Source: Microbacterium sp. Leaf288
GTDB lineage: Bacteria; Actinomycetota; Actinomycetes; Actinomycetales; Microbacteriaceae
DNA length: 64,000 nt
NCBI RefSeq assembly: GCF_001422925.1
Contig: NZ_LMNI01000011.1
Span: 40,129-104,128, forward strand
Reading direction: 5' to 3'
Notes under the pieces: model-generated
The model's database searches: none
What the model saw: only the letters and a program-made list of their open reading frames with translations
What the model was told of the DNA's origin: nothing
Program-made: the position numbers and the translations under genes
Part shown: positions 45,137-53,665 of the stretch, piece by piece
Layout: every line of letters starts with the position of its first letter
How positions within the stretch are numbered: the stretch's first letter is position 1

Positions 45137-46642
45137 ATGACTGACGGAGTGGTGGCACTTCGCCAGGGGCAGATCGGATCAGTGCCTGCCAGACACCCCG
45201 GTGTCGAAGTGTTCTTCGACGTCCCTTTCGGAGTGCCTGTCCGGTTTCGTCCGCCGCGAACCGCGCCGACGTGGCACGGGATTCGGCGGCGCGTTCGTCC
45301 TGGCCCTGCAGCACCTCAGCCTGTAGTCGAAGGTGTCACGCTCCTCAGCCCCTCCGCCCCGATGGCGGAGGAATCATGTCTCAACGCCTCGATCTGGCGG
45401 CCCCGATCGCGAGCCGATGGGTTGCCCGTACTCGTCTTCGTGCACGGCGGGGCAAACCAATATGGGTCCCACGCCGACCCGGTAACGGATGGTTCCCGAC
45501 TTGCGGCCGAGGGTCTCGTCGTGATCTCGGTCCACTACCGGCTGGGCGCGCTGGGCTTCCTGGCTCTTGATCGCGCCATAGACGCGAGGTTCGCCGAGAG
45601 CGGGGCCGTCGCTGTCCATGACATCGTCGCCGCGCTGTCGTGGGTCAGGGCCAATGTTGAGCAGTTTGGCGGAGACCCGGGCCAAGTGACTCTCTTCGGG
45701 CAGTCCGCGGGTGCGGCGTTGGCCGCTACCGTCGCGGCTTCACCGCTTGCCGACGGTCTCGTTCATCGTGTTGTCATGTCGAGCGGCACCGCGGAGCGTG
45801 CGCTCACCGCCGAAGATGCTCATTCCGTGACCGAGTCGTTCCTCAGCGCAGCAGGGGTGAGCAATCCAGAGGACGCTCTCCGTTTGAGTATTGAGCGCAT
45901 CCTGGTCGCGCAGACGACAGTCACCAGGCAGAGAACCCCTTCGATACCGACGCTGCCAATGCCGTTCCAGCCGGTTCTCGGCACACGCGCAGTCCCGATC
46001 CAGCCGCTAGATGCGTGGAGATCACAAGCGCTCGCACCGGTCTCGCTGCTCGCCGGGACAAACCTCACCGAAGCGGCCGGAAGCGCAGACACCCTCACTG
46101 AACGTCAGCGAAAGTCTGCGATCGAGGTCTTGGCTGGGCGTGCGTCGCCGCGGGATGTCGAGGCCTATTCAGCGGCAATCGCAGGGTTGCTGGGACGCGC
46201 TGCCACTGAGCTCGATGTGCTGGATCACCTACTCACTGACGTGCGCTATCGGCGTCCGACTGATCGGCTTCTTCAGGCGCGAGCTCCCTCACCCAACACA
46301 TACGGATACGTCTTCGTCGGCGGCGCGCGAGCAGGAGACCCCTCCGCGTCAGCCCACGCCAGCGAGCTTCCCTATTTCTTCAACAACCTCGACGTCGCGA
46401 TTACGGACGGCGGGACCCTCCCCGATGGAGCGCACACGCTGGCCGAGCACATGTCGAGCGCTCTCGTCGGATTCGTCCGATCAGGCGCGCCACTGGCCGG
46501 GAACGTGGATTGGGAGAGCATCGGATCGGAATTTCCCTGGCTCCGCGTGCTCAGCGTTCCGGGTGCGGACCGGGATCCCCTTCACGATGGAGACCTGTGG
46601 CGCAACCTGCGACAAGCGTGGTCAACAACGGGCGCCAGGTGA
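45137..46642 (+). CDS. Type B carboxylesterase
   Basis: A 501-residue alpha/beta hydrolase of the carboxylesterase B family. Oxyanion region VFVHGGANQYGS, WVRANVEQFGGDPGQVTLFG, nucleophile Ser about 190 in GQSAGAALAA, and ASELPYFFNNLD near the C-terminus, where the family has its conserved HxxDIPYxF box. No signal peptide. Under the proposed LacI operator, it could strip acyl groups from imported glycosides. ATG 45137 is preferred over GTG 45125 because the family N-terminus begins there. Confidence 0.87.
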   Translation: MTDGVVALRQGQIGSVPARHPGVEVFFDVPFGVPVRFRPPRTAPTWHGIRRRVRPGPAAPQPVVEGVTLLSPSAPMAEESCLNASIWRPRSRADGLPVLVFVHGGANQYGSHADPVTDGSRLAAEGLVVISVHYRLGALGFLALDRAIDARFAESGAVAVHDIVAALSWVRANVEQFGGDPGQVTLFGQSAGAALAATVAASPLADGLVHRVVMSSGTAERALTAEDAHSVTESFLSAAGVSNPEDALRLSIERILVAQTTVTRQRTPSIPTLPMPFQPVLGTRAVPIQPLDAWRSQALAPVSLLAGTNLTEAAGSADTLTERQRKSAIEVLAGRASPRDVEAYSAAIAGLLGRAATELDVLDHLLTDVRYRRPTDRLLQARAPSPNTYGYVFVGGARAGDPSASAHASELPYFFNNLDVAITDGGTLPDGAHTLAEHMSSALVGFVRSGAPLAGNVDWESIGSEFPWLRVLSVPGADRDPLHDGDLWRNLRQAWSTTGAR

Positions 46643-46771
46643 CACGCTCAGCCGCATCCGCGCCGATAGGGGTTCATCTCCACGGCAGTGCGGCGGGTTC
46701 TGAACGGTGCCCGTGATGTCATCGACGGCCTGCGGACGCGGCTGGACCACGCTGTCGCACGGGCTATGAGG

Positions 46772-47482
46772 TTAGGCCGGAGCGGTCCGGATGCGCTGTT
46801 CGGCGGCGGCCATCAACTCGCCGCACAGGGCGCGGATGCTCTCCATGGCCGTCGGCGTGAACACGGCCGCCAGGTGACCCTCCACGATCCGGACCACGTC
46901 GATCGCCTGCTGGTCGTACAGCCACTGCAGCTGCAGGCCGTCGAGCAGCGCGATCATGCCCGCCGCCAGGTCTTCGGGGCTCAGGACGGAGGCGGCTTGG
47001 CCTTCCGCCTGCGCGGCCGCGAATGCGCGCGCCAGGTAGGTTCGCAGATCGAGGTAACGCGAGCGGTAGTGCTCGTGGAGCGGATGATCCACGGGGGTCG
47101 CCTCCCCGCTGAGCAGGCTATGTAGGGTCACGATGCCCGGGAGACCTGCGTCGGCTCCAACCACGGCGAGCACGGCGGCGAAGGCGCCGAGACCCGTCGC
47201 CGGGAGGACCATCACCGAGCGCCACCGCTCGTGTCGGTCGACCACAGCAGCGAGCAGCGCCTCCTTCGTCGGGAAGTGGTAGGCAAGGCCGCGCTCGCTG
47301 ACCCCTGCCCGCCGCGAGACCTCCTTGAACGTCGCGGCGTGATAGCCGCTCACCCCGAACACCTCGGTGGCGGCGCCCACGATCCGCTGCTGCACGTCTT
47401 CCGACTTGGCGTAGCGGCCCCGCGACCCGCCCGCGCGGGCGGGGGCCGTGCCGGGCGAGGTGGTCGGTGCAGCGGTAACCAT
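46772..47482 (-). CDS. TetR-family regulator of the second glycoside operon
   Basis: A 236-residue TetR protein. Helix-turn-helix at about 35-80: VQQRIVGAATEVFGVSGYHA, ATFKEVSRRAGVSERGLAYH, FPTKEALLAAVV. The ligand domain is unassigned. It is divergent from the GPH transporter, and a 34-bp inverted repeat sits 11 bases before its start, the likely operator it uses to control itself and the operon. Confidence 0.88.
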   Translation of the reverse strand: MVTAAPTTSPGTAPARAGGSRGRYAKSEDVQQRIVGAATEVFGVSGYHAATFKEVSRRAGVSERGLAYHFPTKEALLAAVVDRHERWRSVMVLPATGLGAFAAVLAVVGADAGLPGIVTLHSLLSGEATPVDHPLHEHYRSRYLDLRTYLARAFAAAQAEGQAASVLSPEDLAAGMIALLDGLQLQWLYDQQAIDVVRIVEGHLAAVFTPTAMESIRALCGELMAAAEQRIRTAPA

Positions 47483-47492
47483 ATCTCAACCA

Positions 47493-47526
47493 TATCCAAT
47501 CTTGCGCCACAGCGCAGGATTGGATA
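47493..47526. promoter_or_regulatory. Inverted repeat, probable TetR operator
   Basis: TATCCAATCTTGCGC, 4-base spacer, GCGCAGGATTGGATA: 14 of 15 positions pair. It lies in the 99-bp gap between the divergent TetR and GPH transporter genes. Its size and place fit an operator bound by two TetR dimers. Confidence 0.7.
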
Positions 47527-47581
47527 CGCTCATCGAAATTCGCGCCGTAGCGCAGTATTTGACCGATCAATGGAGATTGTT

Positions 47582-48964
47582 GTGGACACATCACCCGCCG
47601 AGCGCAGGGGCACCCAGCGCAGCACCCGCCCCGTCGACCCCTCCGTGGTGGACGAAGTCGTCGCCGACGCAGTCCTGCTGCCGCCGGCCGGGGTCGCATC
47701 CGGCATCGCCGTCGCCGATCCGGATAAGACGCCAGAGGTTCCGCGGATGGGCGCCGGCCTGATCTGGGTCCTCGTCTTCCTCACCTTCGGAGCGTCGATG
47801 GCCGTGGTGACGCCGATCGCGTTCTCGCTGAGCGTGAAGCTCGACGTTCTGGTTCCCGGTCAGGTGGGAGTGCTAGGCGTCATCACCGGGATCGGGGCGA
47901 TCGCCTCGGTCGTCGCCACGCCGCTGATCGGCGTGCTCTCGGACCGCACTAGGAGCCGCCTCGGCCGTCGCCGACCGTGGGTCATCGGCGGTGTCGTCGC
48001 CGGCCTCGTCGGCCTGTTCATCCTGGCCGTAGCTCCGTCGATCCCGATCGTGGTCCTCGGCTGGATCTTCACTCTTCTCGGCTGGCAGACGGCGACCAAC
48101 ATGGTGATCGCCTTCCTGGGCGACCGCCTGCCGGAACAGCAGCGCGGCCGGGTGTCCGCTTACAACGGCTTCGCCAACATGGCCGCGCCCATCTTCGGTG
48201 TGGCGCTGGTGTCCGCGTTCGCCACGCAGCTGACTCTGCTGTTCCTCATCCCGGGCTTCATCGGCGTCATCGGCATGCTGCTCTTCGCAATCTTCGCGCG
48301 GGACGTGCCCGGACTCGCCGAACCCGAGAAGACCTCCGTCGGCCAGGTGTTCGCACGGATGGTGTTCAACCCGCGTAAAGCGCCGGACTACGCCTGGAAC
48401 TGGCTCGGTCGTGCGCTCCTATTCTTCGGCCTGTCGTTCACCACGACCTACGGCACCTACTTCATCGCCGCCCGGCTCGGTCTCCCGGTGAGCAAGGTCG
48501 GGGGGATCGTCGCGATCGTCGGCATCGGCGGCGTGCTGTTCGGGGCGCTGGGCGCACTCGGAGTCGGATTCCTGTCGGACCGCCTGAAGCGTCGCAAGAT
48601 CTTCGTCCTGCTCGCGGGGGTGATCATGTTCGGTGGAACGCTGATCTCCGCGTTCTCGTACCAGCTCCCCGGCCTCATCGCCGGCGCCCTCCTCGGGACA
48701 CTCGCCATCGGCGCGTTCTCCACAGTGGACCAGGCGATCGTGCTGGATGTGCTGCCCAACCGCGAGGAATCCGGCCGGTACCTCGGGATCATGCAGCTGG
48801 CGCAGCAGCTTCCCGGCACTGTGGGCCCCCTGGCGGCAGCCGGCGTCCTGGCCATCGGGGCGGCTTCGTCCTCGCCGAACTACACGCTGATGTACATCGT
48901 GTCGGGAGCTGTCGCCCTCATCGGTGCGCTCATCATCCTCTTCAAGGTGCGCGGGGTGCGTTGA
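47582..48964 (+). CDS. GPH/MFS sugar transporter of the second operon
   Basis: A 460-residue transporter with 12 hydrophobic segments. A ~55-residue hydrophilic N-terminus precedes TM1 (WVLVFLTFGASMAVVTPIAF). The loop GVLSDRTRSRLGRRRPWVIG is the MFS/GPH loop 2-3 signature. It should import a glycoside for the GH1/GH2/GH3 enzymes encoded after it. GTG 47582 has GGAG six bases upstream; ATG 47570 in frame is the alternative but lacks a site. Confidence 0.87.
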   Translation: MDTSPAERRGTQRSTRPVDPSVVDEVVADAVLLPPAGVASGIAVADPDKTPEVPRMGAGLIWVLVFLTFGASMAVVTPIAFSLSVKLDVLVPGQVGVLGVITGIGAIASVVATPLIGVLSDRTRSRLGRRRPWVIGGVVAGLVGLFILAVAPSIPIVVLGWIFTLLGWQTATNMVIAFLGDRLPEQQRGRVSAYNGFANMAAPIFGVALVSAFATQLTLLFLIPGFIGVIGMLLFAIFARDVPGLAEPEKTSVGQVFARMVFNPRKAPDYAWNWLGRALLFFGLSFTTTYGTYFIAARLGLPVSKVGGIVAIVGIGGVLFGALGALGVGFLSDRLKRRKIFVLLAGVIMFGGTLISAFSYQLPGLIAGALLGTLAIGAFSTVDQAIVLDVLPNREESGRYLGIMQLAQQLPGTVGPLAAAGVLAIGAASSSPNYTLMYIVSGAVALIGALIILFKVRGVR

Positions 48965-49007
48965 TGCCGAACGATCGCCTCTCCGACCACTCGCTGAAGG
49001 AGTCCGC

Positions 49008-50237
49008 ATGACCTACCCCGCGACGTTCCTCTGGGGTGCGAGCACCGCGCCGCACCAGGTCGAGGGAAACAACGTCAACAGCGACTGGTGGGCCCGCGAA
49101 GGGCTGATGCCCGGGATGGAGCCCAGCGGCGACGCGGACGACAGCTACCACCGCTACCGGGAGGACATCCGGCTTCTGGCCGAGGCAGGGCTCGACAGCT
49201 ACCGATTCGGGATCGAGTGGGCACGCATCGAACCGCGTCCTGGGCAGTTCTCGCGCGCGGAGCTGGCGCACTACCGCCGCATGATCGACACCTGTGCCGA
49301 GTTCGGCGTGACCCCCGTCGTCACGCTGCACCACTTCTCCAGCCCGGGCTGGTTCGCGGACGAGGGAGGCTGGCTCGCAGAGCGCGCGACCGAGAGGTTC
49401 GCGTCGTATGTGACCGAGGCGACCACCATCCTGGACGGCGTCGGATGGGTGGTCACGATCAACGAGCCGAACCAGATGGCGATGATGATCATGCTGCAGG
49501 AGGCCATGCGCACCGGTTCGCTCGACGAGTGGCTGAGCCCCACGGTGCAGAGCGAGGGTGACCGGACCCGCATCGCGGCGAGCCTGCCGGTGCCGACTCC
49601 CGAGTTCGGCCTCCCCTTCGTCGCCGCACACCACGCCGTGCGGGACATCGTCCGCGAGCGCACCGGCGCGAAGGTCGGCTGGACTGTCGCCAACGGTGCA
49701 CTCACCTCCACGCCCGGCAACGAGGAGAAGTTCCGCGAAGTGCTCTACAACCTCGAGGACCTGTACCTCGAGGCGGCGCGCGGGGACGACTTCATCGGCG
49801 TGCAGTCGTACTCCTCCCAGGCCGTCGACGCGAACGGTCTCGTCCCGCATCCCGACCACCCAGACAACACGCTCGTCGGCACCGCCTATCGGCCCGACGC
49901 GCTCGGCATGGCGGTCCGGCACGCCGCCGAGGTCACCGGCCTGCCCGTCCTCGTGACGGAGAACGGCATCGCCACGGCCGACGATGACCGCCGTATCCAC
50001 TACACCCGGGAGGCGCTCGGCCACCTGGAGTCCGCCATCGACGACGGGATCGACGTGCGCGGGTACCTGCACTGGAGCCTGCTGGACAACTACGAGTGGG
50101 GCCACTGGGGGCCGACCTTCGGTCTGATCGCCGTTGACCGCACCACCTTCGTCCGCACCCCGAAGCCGAGCCTCGCCTGGCTAGGCGAGGTGGCGCGCAC
50201 AGCCCGGTCGAGCACGCTCGAAGGCCACGTCCGGTGA
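49008..50237 (+). CDS. GH1-family beta-glycosidase
   Basis: A 409-residue GH1 enzyme. It opens with FLWGASTAPHQVEG, then SYRFGIEWARIEP, the acid/base Glu153 in TINEPN, nucleophile Glu318 in VTENG, and closes with HWSLLDNYEWGHWGPTFGLIAVD. It is slightly shorter than the usual ~450. Cytoplasmic; likely beta-glucosidase or beta-galactosidase. AAGGAG precedes ATG 49008. Coupled to the Gfo/Idh gene by a GTGA overlap. Confidence 0.92.
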   Translation: MTYPATFLWGASTAPHQVEGNNVNSDWWAREGLMPGMEPSGDADDSYHRYREDIRLLAEAGLDSYRFGIEWARIEPRPGQFSRAELAHYRRMIDTCAEFGVTPVVTLHHFSSPGWFADEGGWLAERATERFASYVTEATTILDGVGWVVTINEPNQMAMMIMLQEAMRTGSLDEWLSPTVQSEGDRTRIAASLPVPTPEFGLPFVAAHHAVRDIVRERTGAKVGWTVANGALTSTPGNEEKFREVLYNLEDLYLEAARGDDFIGVQSYSSQAVDANGLVPHPDHPDNTLVGTAYRPDALGMAVRHAAEVTGLPVLVTENGIATADDDRRIHYTREALGHLESAIDDGIDVRGYLHWSLLDNYEWGHWGPTFGLIAVDRTTFVRTPKPSLAWLGEVARTARSSTLEGHVR

Positions 50238-51226
50238 GTGGACCGCTCCGCTGGGGCGTCGTCGGCACGGGCGTCATCTCCCGGCAGATGGCCGCCGACT
50301 TCGCTCTGGTCGAGGACGCGGAGCTCGTCGCCGTCGCATCCCGGAGCCAGACCTCGGCGGATGCCTTCGCCGACGACTTCGGCATCCCGCGGCGGTTCTC
50401 CGACTACGGTCGGATGCTGGATTCGGACATCGACGCCGTGTACATCGGCACGCCGCATGTGACGCATTTCGGCCTGGCGCGTGAAGCTCTCGAATGCGGC
50501 CGTCACGTGCTGTGCGAGAAGCCGATCGGTGTGGACGCTGCCGAGGTGCGCGAGCTGGCCGGGATCGCCCGCCGGTCAGGAAGGTTCCTGATGGAGGCGA
50601 TGTGGATGAAGTTCAATCCACTGCACCGGCGGGTCCAGGAGCTTGTGGAGAGCGGCGCCATCGGCGAGGTGCGTAGCGTGCGCGCCTCGTTCGGAGCGCC
50701 GTTTCCGCAGGACGGCTCGAGCCGGTGGAGACCCGGCGGCAGCACGCTTCTCGACCAGGGCATCTACCCCGTGACGCTCGCTCAGCTGTTCCTCGGGCGA
50801 CCGGAGAGCGTGACGGCGGCCGGAGTGGTGCGCGACGACGGGGTGGACCTGCGTGAGAACTACACGCTCCACTATCCGGAGGGTCGCTTCGCCCAGGGCG
50901 CCTCATCCATGACCGAGTTCCTCGACCTCGTCGCCTCCGTGAACGGCACCCGCGGATGGATCGCCCTCGACACGGCGTTCTGGTCCGCATCCCGGGCGAC
51001 CCTTCATCACGCGGCGGAGGAAGCGATGGTCGAGGAGGTCATCGAGACGACGCCGGAAGGGCACGGCTACGTCCCCATGCTGCGCGCGGTAACCGCCTCC
51101 ATCCTCGCCGGCGAGCACGAGCACCCCCTGCACACCCTGGAGGCGACGGCCGACGTCTTCGACACACTGGACGAGATCCGAGGGCAGCTCTCCAACGATT
51201 CCCCCGCCTCCACGAAGGAAGAGTGA
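50234..51226 (+). CDS. Gfo/Idh/MocA-family sugar oxidoreductase
   Basis: A 330-residue NAD(P)-dependent oxidoreductase. Rossmann start WGVVGTGVISRQMAADF, the CEKPIG motif (catalytic Lys region), then MEAMWMKFNPLHRRVQELV as in the dihydrodiol/xylose-dehydrogenase-like branch, and the C-terminal beta-sheet domain. Substrate unknown: a free sugar released by the neighbouring GH1/GH2/GH3 or a glycoside. GTG start inside the GH1 stop; three bases before the GH2 start. Confidence 0.88.
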   Translation: MSGPLRWGVVGTGVISRQMAADFALVEDAELVAVASRSQTSADAFADDFGIPRRFSDYGRMLDSDIDAVYIGTPHVTHFGLAREALECGRHVLCEKPIGVDAAEVRELAGIARRSGRFLMEAMWMKFNPLHRRVQELVESGAIGEVRSVRASFGAPFPQDGSSRWRPGGSTLLDQGIYPVTLAQLFLGRPESVTAAGVVRDDGVDLRENYTLHYPEGRFAQGASSMTEFLDLVASVNGTRGWIALDTAFWSASRATLHHAAEEAMVEEVIETTPEGHGYVPMLRAVTASILAGEHEHPLHTLEATADVFDTLDEIRGQLSNDSPASTKEE

Positions 51227-51229
51227 CTG

Positions 51230-53665
51230 ATGACGAGAATCCCGTTCAACTCGGGCTGGACACGCCGAGCCCCGCGAGGAGCGTTCGCCGCGGGCCCGAC
51301 GTCGGATGAGATCGCCGTCCAGCTGCCGGATGACGCATTGCGGGACGAGGAGCGCACCCCCGATGCGCCCGGTCGCGGAGCCGGCGCCTACTACCCGAAC
51401 GGCGCGTACACCTACGTCAAGCAGTTCCCGGCGCCGGAAGAGTGGGAGGGCGCGATCGTCCGGCTCGAAGTCGAGGGTGCGTATCGCCACGCTCAGGTAT
51501 TCCTCAACAACGACTTGGTGGGCAACCGCTCCGACGGGTACGCGCGCTTCTTCGTGGATCTGACCCCCTTCCTGCGAATCGGGGAGGAGAACGAGCTGAG
51601 GATCGAGGTGCGGGCCGGCCAAGACTCCCGCTGGTACTCCGGAGCGGGTCTCCACCGTCCGGTGTCCCTGCACGTGGACGCCCCGCTGCACATCGTTCCC
51701 GACGGAATCGAGGTCGACACCGTCCGGCTAGCCGGAACGCGGGCCGTGATCGAGGTCCGGACTCGCCTCCGCAACGCCGGGATCCCGACCCGGACGGTCC
51801 GAGCGTCGTCGCAGGTGCTCGATCCGGACGGACGGCCGGTCGCCTCCGCGTCGACCCCGGCGACGCTGGTCGGCGGGGAGGACGCCACCGTCCGCCAGCG
51901 CTTCTACATCGACGATGTCGCACTGTGGTCGCCCGACCACCCGCACCTCCACACCCTGCGTATCGCGCTTGAGGACTCCGAGCCGGTGGAGGTGCGCTTC
52001 GGCATCCGCACGGTGACGGTGGACCCGGCCGTCGGCCTGGAGATCAACGGAGAGGCTGTGACCATACGCGGGGCGAGCGTCCACCACGACAACGGGCCGC
52101 TGGGCGCCGCCGCCATCGGCCGAGCCGAGGAGCGCCGGGTGGCACTCCTGAAAGAGGCCGGCTTCAACGCGATCCGAAGCGCCCACAACCCGATCTCGTC
52201 GGCCATGCTCGACGCGTGCGACCGCCTCGGTGTCCTCGTCATGGACGAGGCGTTCGACATGTGGACCCGCGGCAAGTCCCCGTTTGACTACGCGCTCGAC
52301 TTCCCCCAGTGGTGGCGCGAGGACCTCACGGCGATGGTCGCAAAGGATCGCAACCACCCGAGCGTCATCATCTACTCGATCGGCAACGAGATCGCGGAGA
52401 CGGGCAGCCGTCACGGCGCCCGGATCGCCCGGGGGCTGGCGGAGCACGTGCGCGCCCTCGACCCGACCCGGCTCGTGACCAACGGGGTCAACGCCCTCTT
52501 GGCGTCGCTGGACGACATCCCGGCACTCATGGAGGAGTTCGGTGGACTCAACCAGATCATGTCGGAGGGGGACTACTTCGGCACGGTCAGCGCCAGCCGC
52601 GTCGCCGGGGAGCGGATCGAGGAGTCGAGCGCAGCCCTCGACGTGCTGGGGCTGAACTACGGGGAGACGCGGTACGCGCAGGATGCCCAGCTCTACCCCG
52701 GCCGGGTGATCGTCGGGTCGGAGAGCTTCCCCTCGCAGATCGGGAGGCTCTGGCCGCTGATCACCTCCCTGCCGCATGTCATCGGAGACTTCACCTGGGC
52801 GGGATGGGACTACCTCGGCGAGGTCGGATTGGGATCGACGAACTACTCGCCGCGTGCCGAGGGGCAGCAGCTGGCGCTCGAAGGGGAGTTCCCCTTCCTG
52901 ACCGCCAACACCGGCGATCTCGACATCACCGGGTATCGCAGGCCGATCTCCTACTACCGCGAGATCGTTTACGGGCTCCGGGCGGAGCCGTACATCGCCG
53001 TCCATCGACCCGACCGCTACGACGAGCCGTTCGCACAGCGGTCGCCGTGGGGCTGGAGCGACTCGGTCGCGTCCTGGACGTGGCCCGGGTTCGAGGGCCG
53101 CGGCATCAGAGTCGAGGTGTACGCGGCGGCCGAGGAGGTGGCCCTGCTGCTCGACGGCCGCGAGCTCGGGCGGCAGCGGGTCGGCGACGAAGTGCCGCTG
53201 CTCGCCCTGTTCAACGTGGAATACGCGGCCGGCTCCCTGGAGGCGGTTGCTTACACCGACGGCCGGGAGGTGGGCCGGACCACGCTCGTCACAGCGGGAG
53301 CGCCGCGTCTCACCGCATCCGCCGATCGGAGGGAACTCACGGCGGACGACGCCGACCTCGCCTTCATCGCGATCGAATTCCGCGACGACTCGGGCCGACT
53401 GGTCGCTTCGCACGATCAAGAGGTCGTCGTCGAGGTCACCGGCGCCGGAGTGCTCGCGGGCATGTGCAGCGCGAACCCCTCCACCACCGAGCGCTTCGAC
53501 GCCGACCGGTGGCGGACGTTCGACGGCCGCGCCCTTGCGGTCATCCGCCCGACCGGCCCCGGGGCGATCGACGTCCGTGTGACCTCTCAGGGACACGACA
53601 ACGTCGCGATCCGGCTCCATGCCGGTGAAGATTCCGAGCCGCTCACGAAGGAGAGAAACCGATGA
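51230..53665 (+). CDS. GH2-family glycosidase (third of three)
   Basis: An 811-residue GH2 protein with FNSGWTRRAP start, SRWYSGAGLHRPVSL, HHDNGPLGAAAIG, acid/base Glu387 in YSIGNEIAETG, probable nucleophile Glu498 in IVGSESF, FTWAGWDYLGEVGLG, DUF4982 region (YAAAEEVALLLDGRELGRQ) and Ig tail. No signal peptide. It is coupled to the GH3 gene by an ATGA overlap. Compared with the 22672 copy it shares long blocks, so the three arose by duplication or repeated acquisition. Confidence 0.9.
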   Translation: MTRIPFNSGWTRRAPRGAFAAGPTSDEIAVQLPDDALRDEERTPDAPGRGAGAYYPNGAYTYVKQFPAPEEWEGAIVRLEVEGAYRHAQVFLNNDLVGNRSDGYARFFVDLTPFLRIGEENELRIEVRAGQDSRWYSGAGLHRPVSLHVDAPLHIVPDGIEVDTVRLAGTRAVIEVRTRLRNAGIPTRTVRASSQVLDPDGRPVASASTPATLVGGEDATVRQRFYIDDVALWSPDHPHLHTLRIALEDSEPVEVRFGIRTVTVDPAVGLEINGEAVTIRGASVHHDNGPLGAAAIGRAEERRVALLKEAGFNAIRSAHNPISSAMLDACDRLGVLVMDEAFDMWTRGKSPFDYALDFPQWWREDLTAMVAKDRNHPSVIIYSIGNEIAETGSRHGARIARGLAEHVRALDPTRLVTNGVNALLASLDDIPALMEEFGGLNQIMSEGDYFGTVSASRVAGERIEESSAALDVLGLNYGETRYAQDAQLYPGRVIVGSESFPSQIGRLWPLITSLPHVIGDFTWAGWDYLGEVGLGSTNYSPRAEGQQLALEGEFPFLTANTGDLDITGYRRPISYYREIVYGLRAEPYIAVHRPDRYDEPFAQRSPWGWSDSVASWTWPGFEGRGIRVEVYAAAEEVALLLDGRELGRQRVGDEVPLLALFNVEYAAGSLEAVAYTDGREVGRTTLVTAGAPRLTASADRRELTADDADLAFIAIEFRDDSGRLVASHDQEVVVEVTGAGVLAGMCSANPSTTERFDADRWRTFDGRALAVIRPTGPGAIDVRVTSQGHDNVAIRLHAGEDSEPLTKERNR

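Noticed and set aside
51728..53620. 630-residue minus-strand open frame opposite the third GH2
   Set aside because: Shadow frame: composition is Arg/Asp/Val-rich and it mirrors a well-conserved GH2 enzyme.
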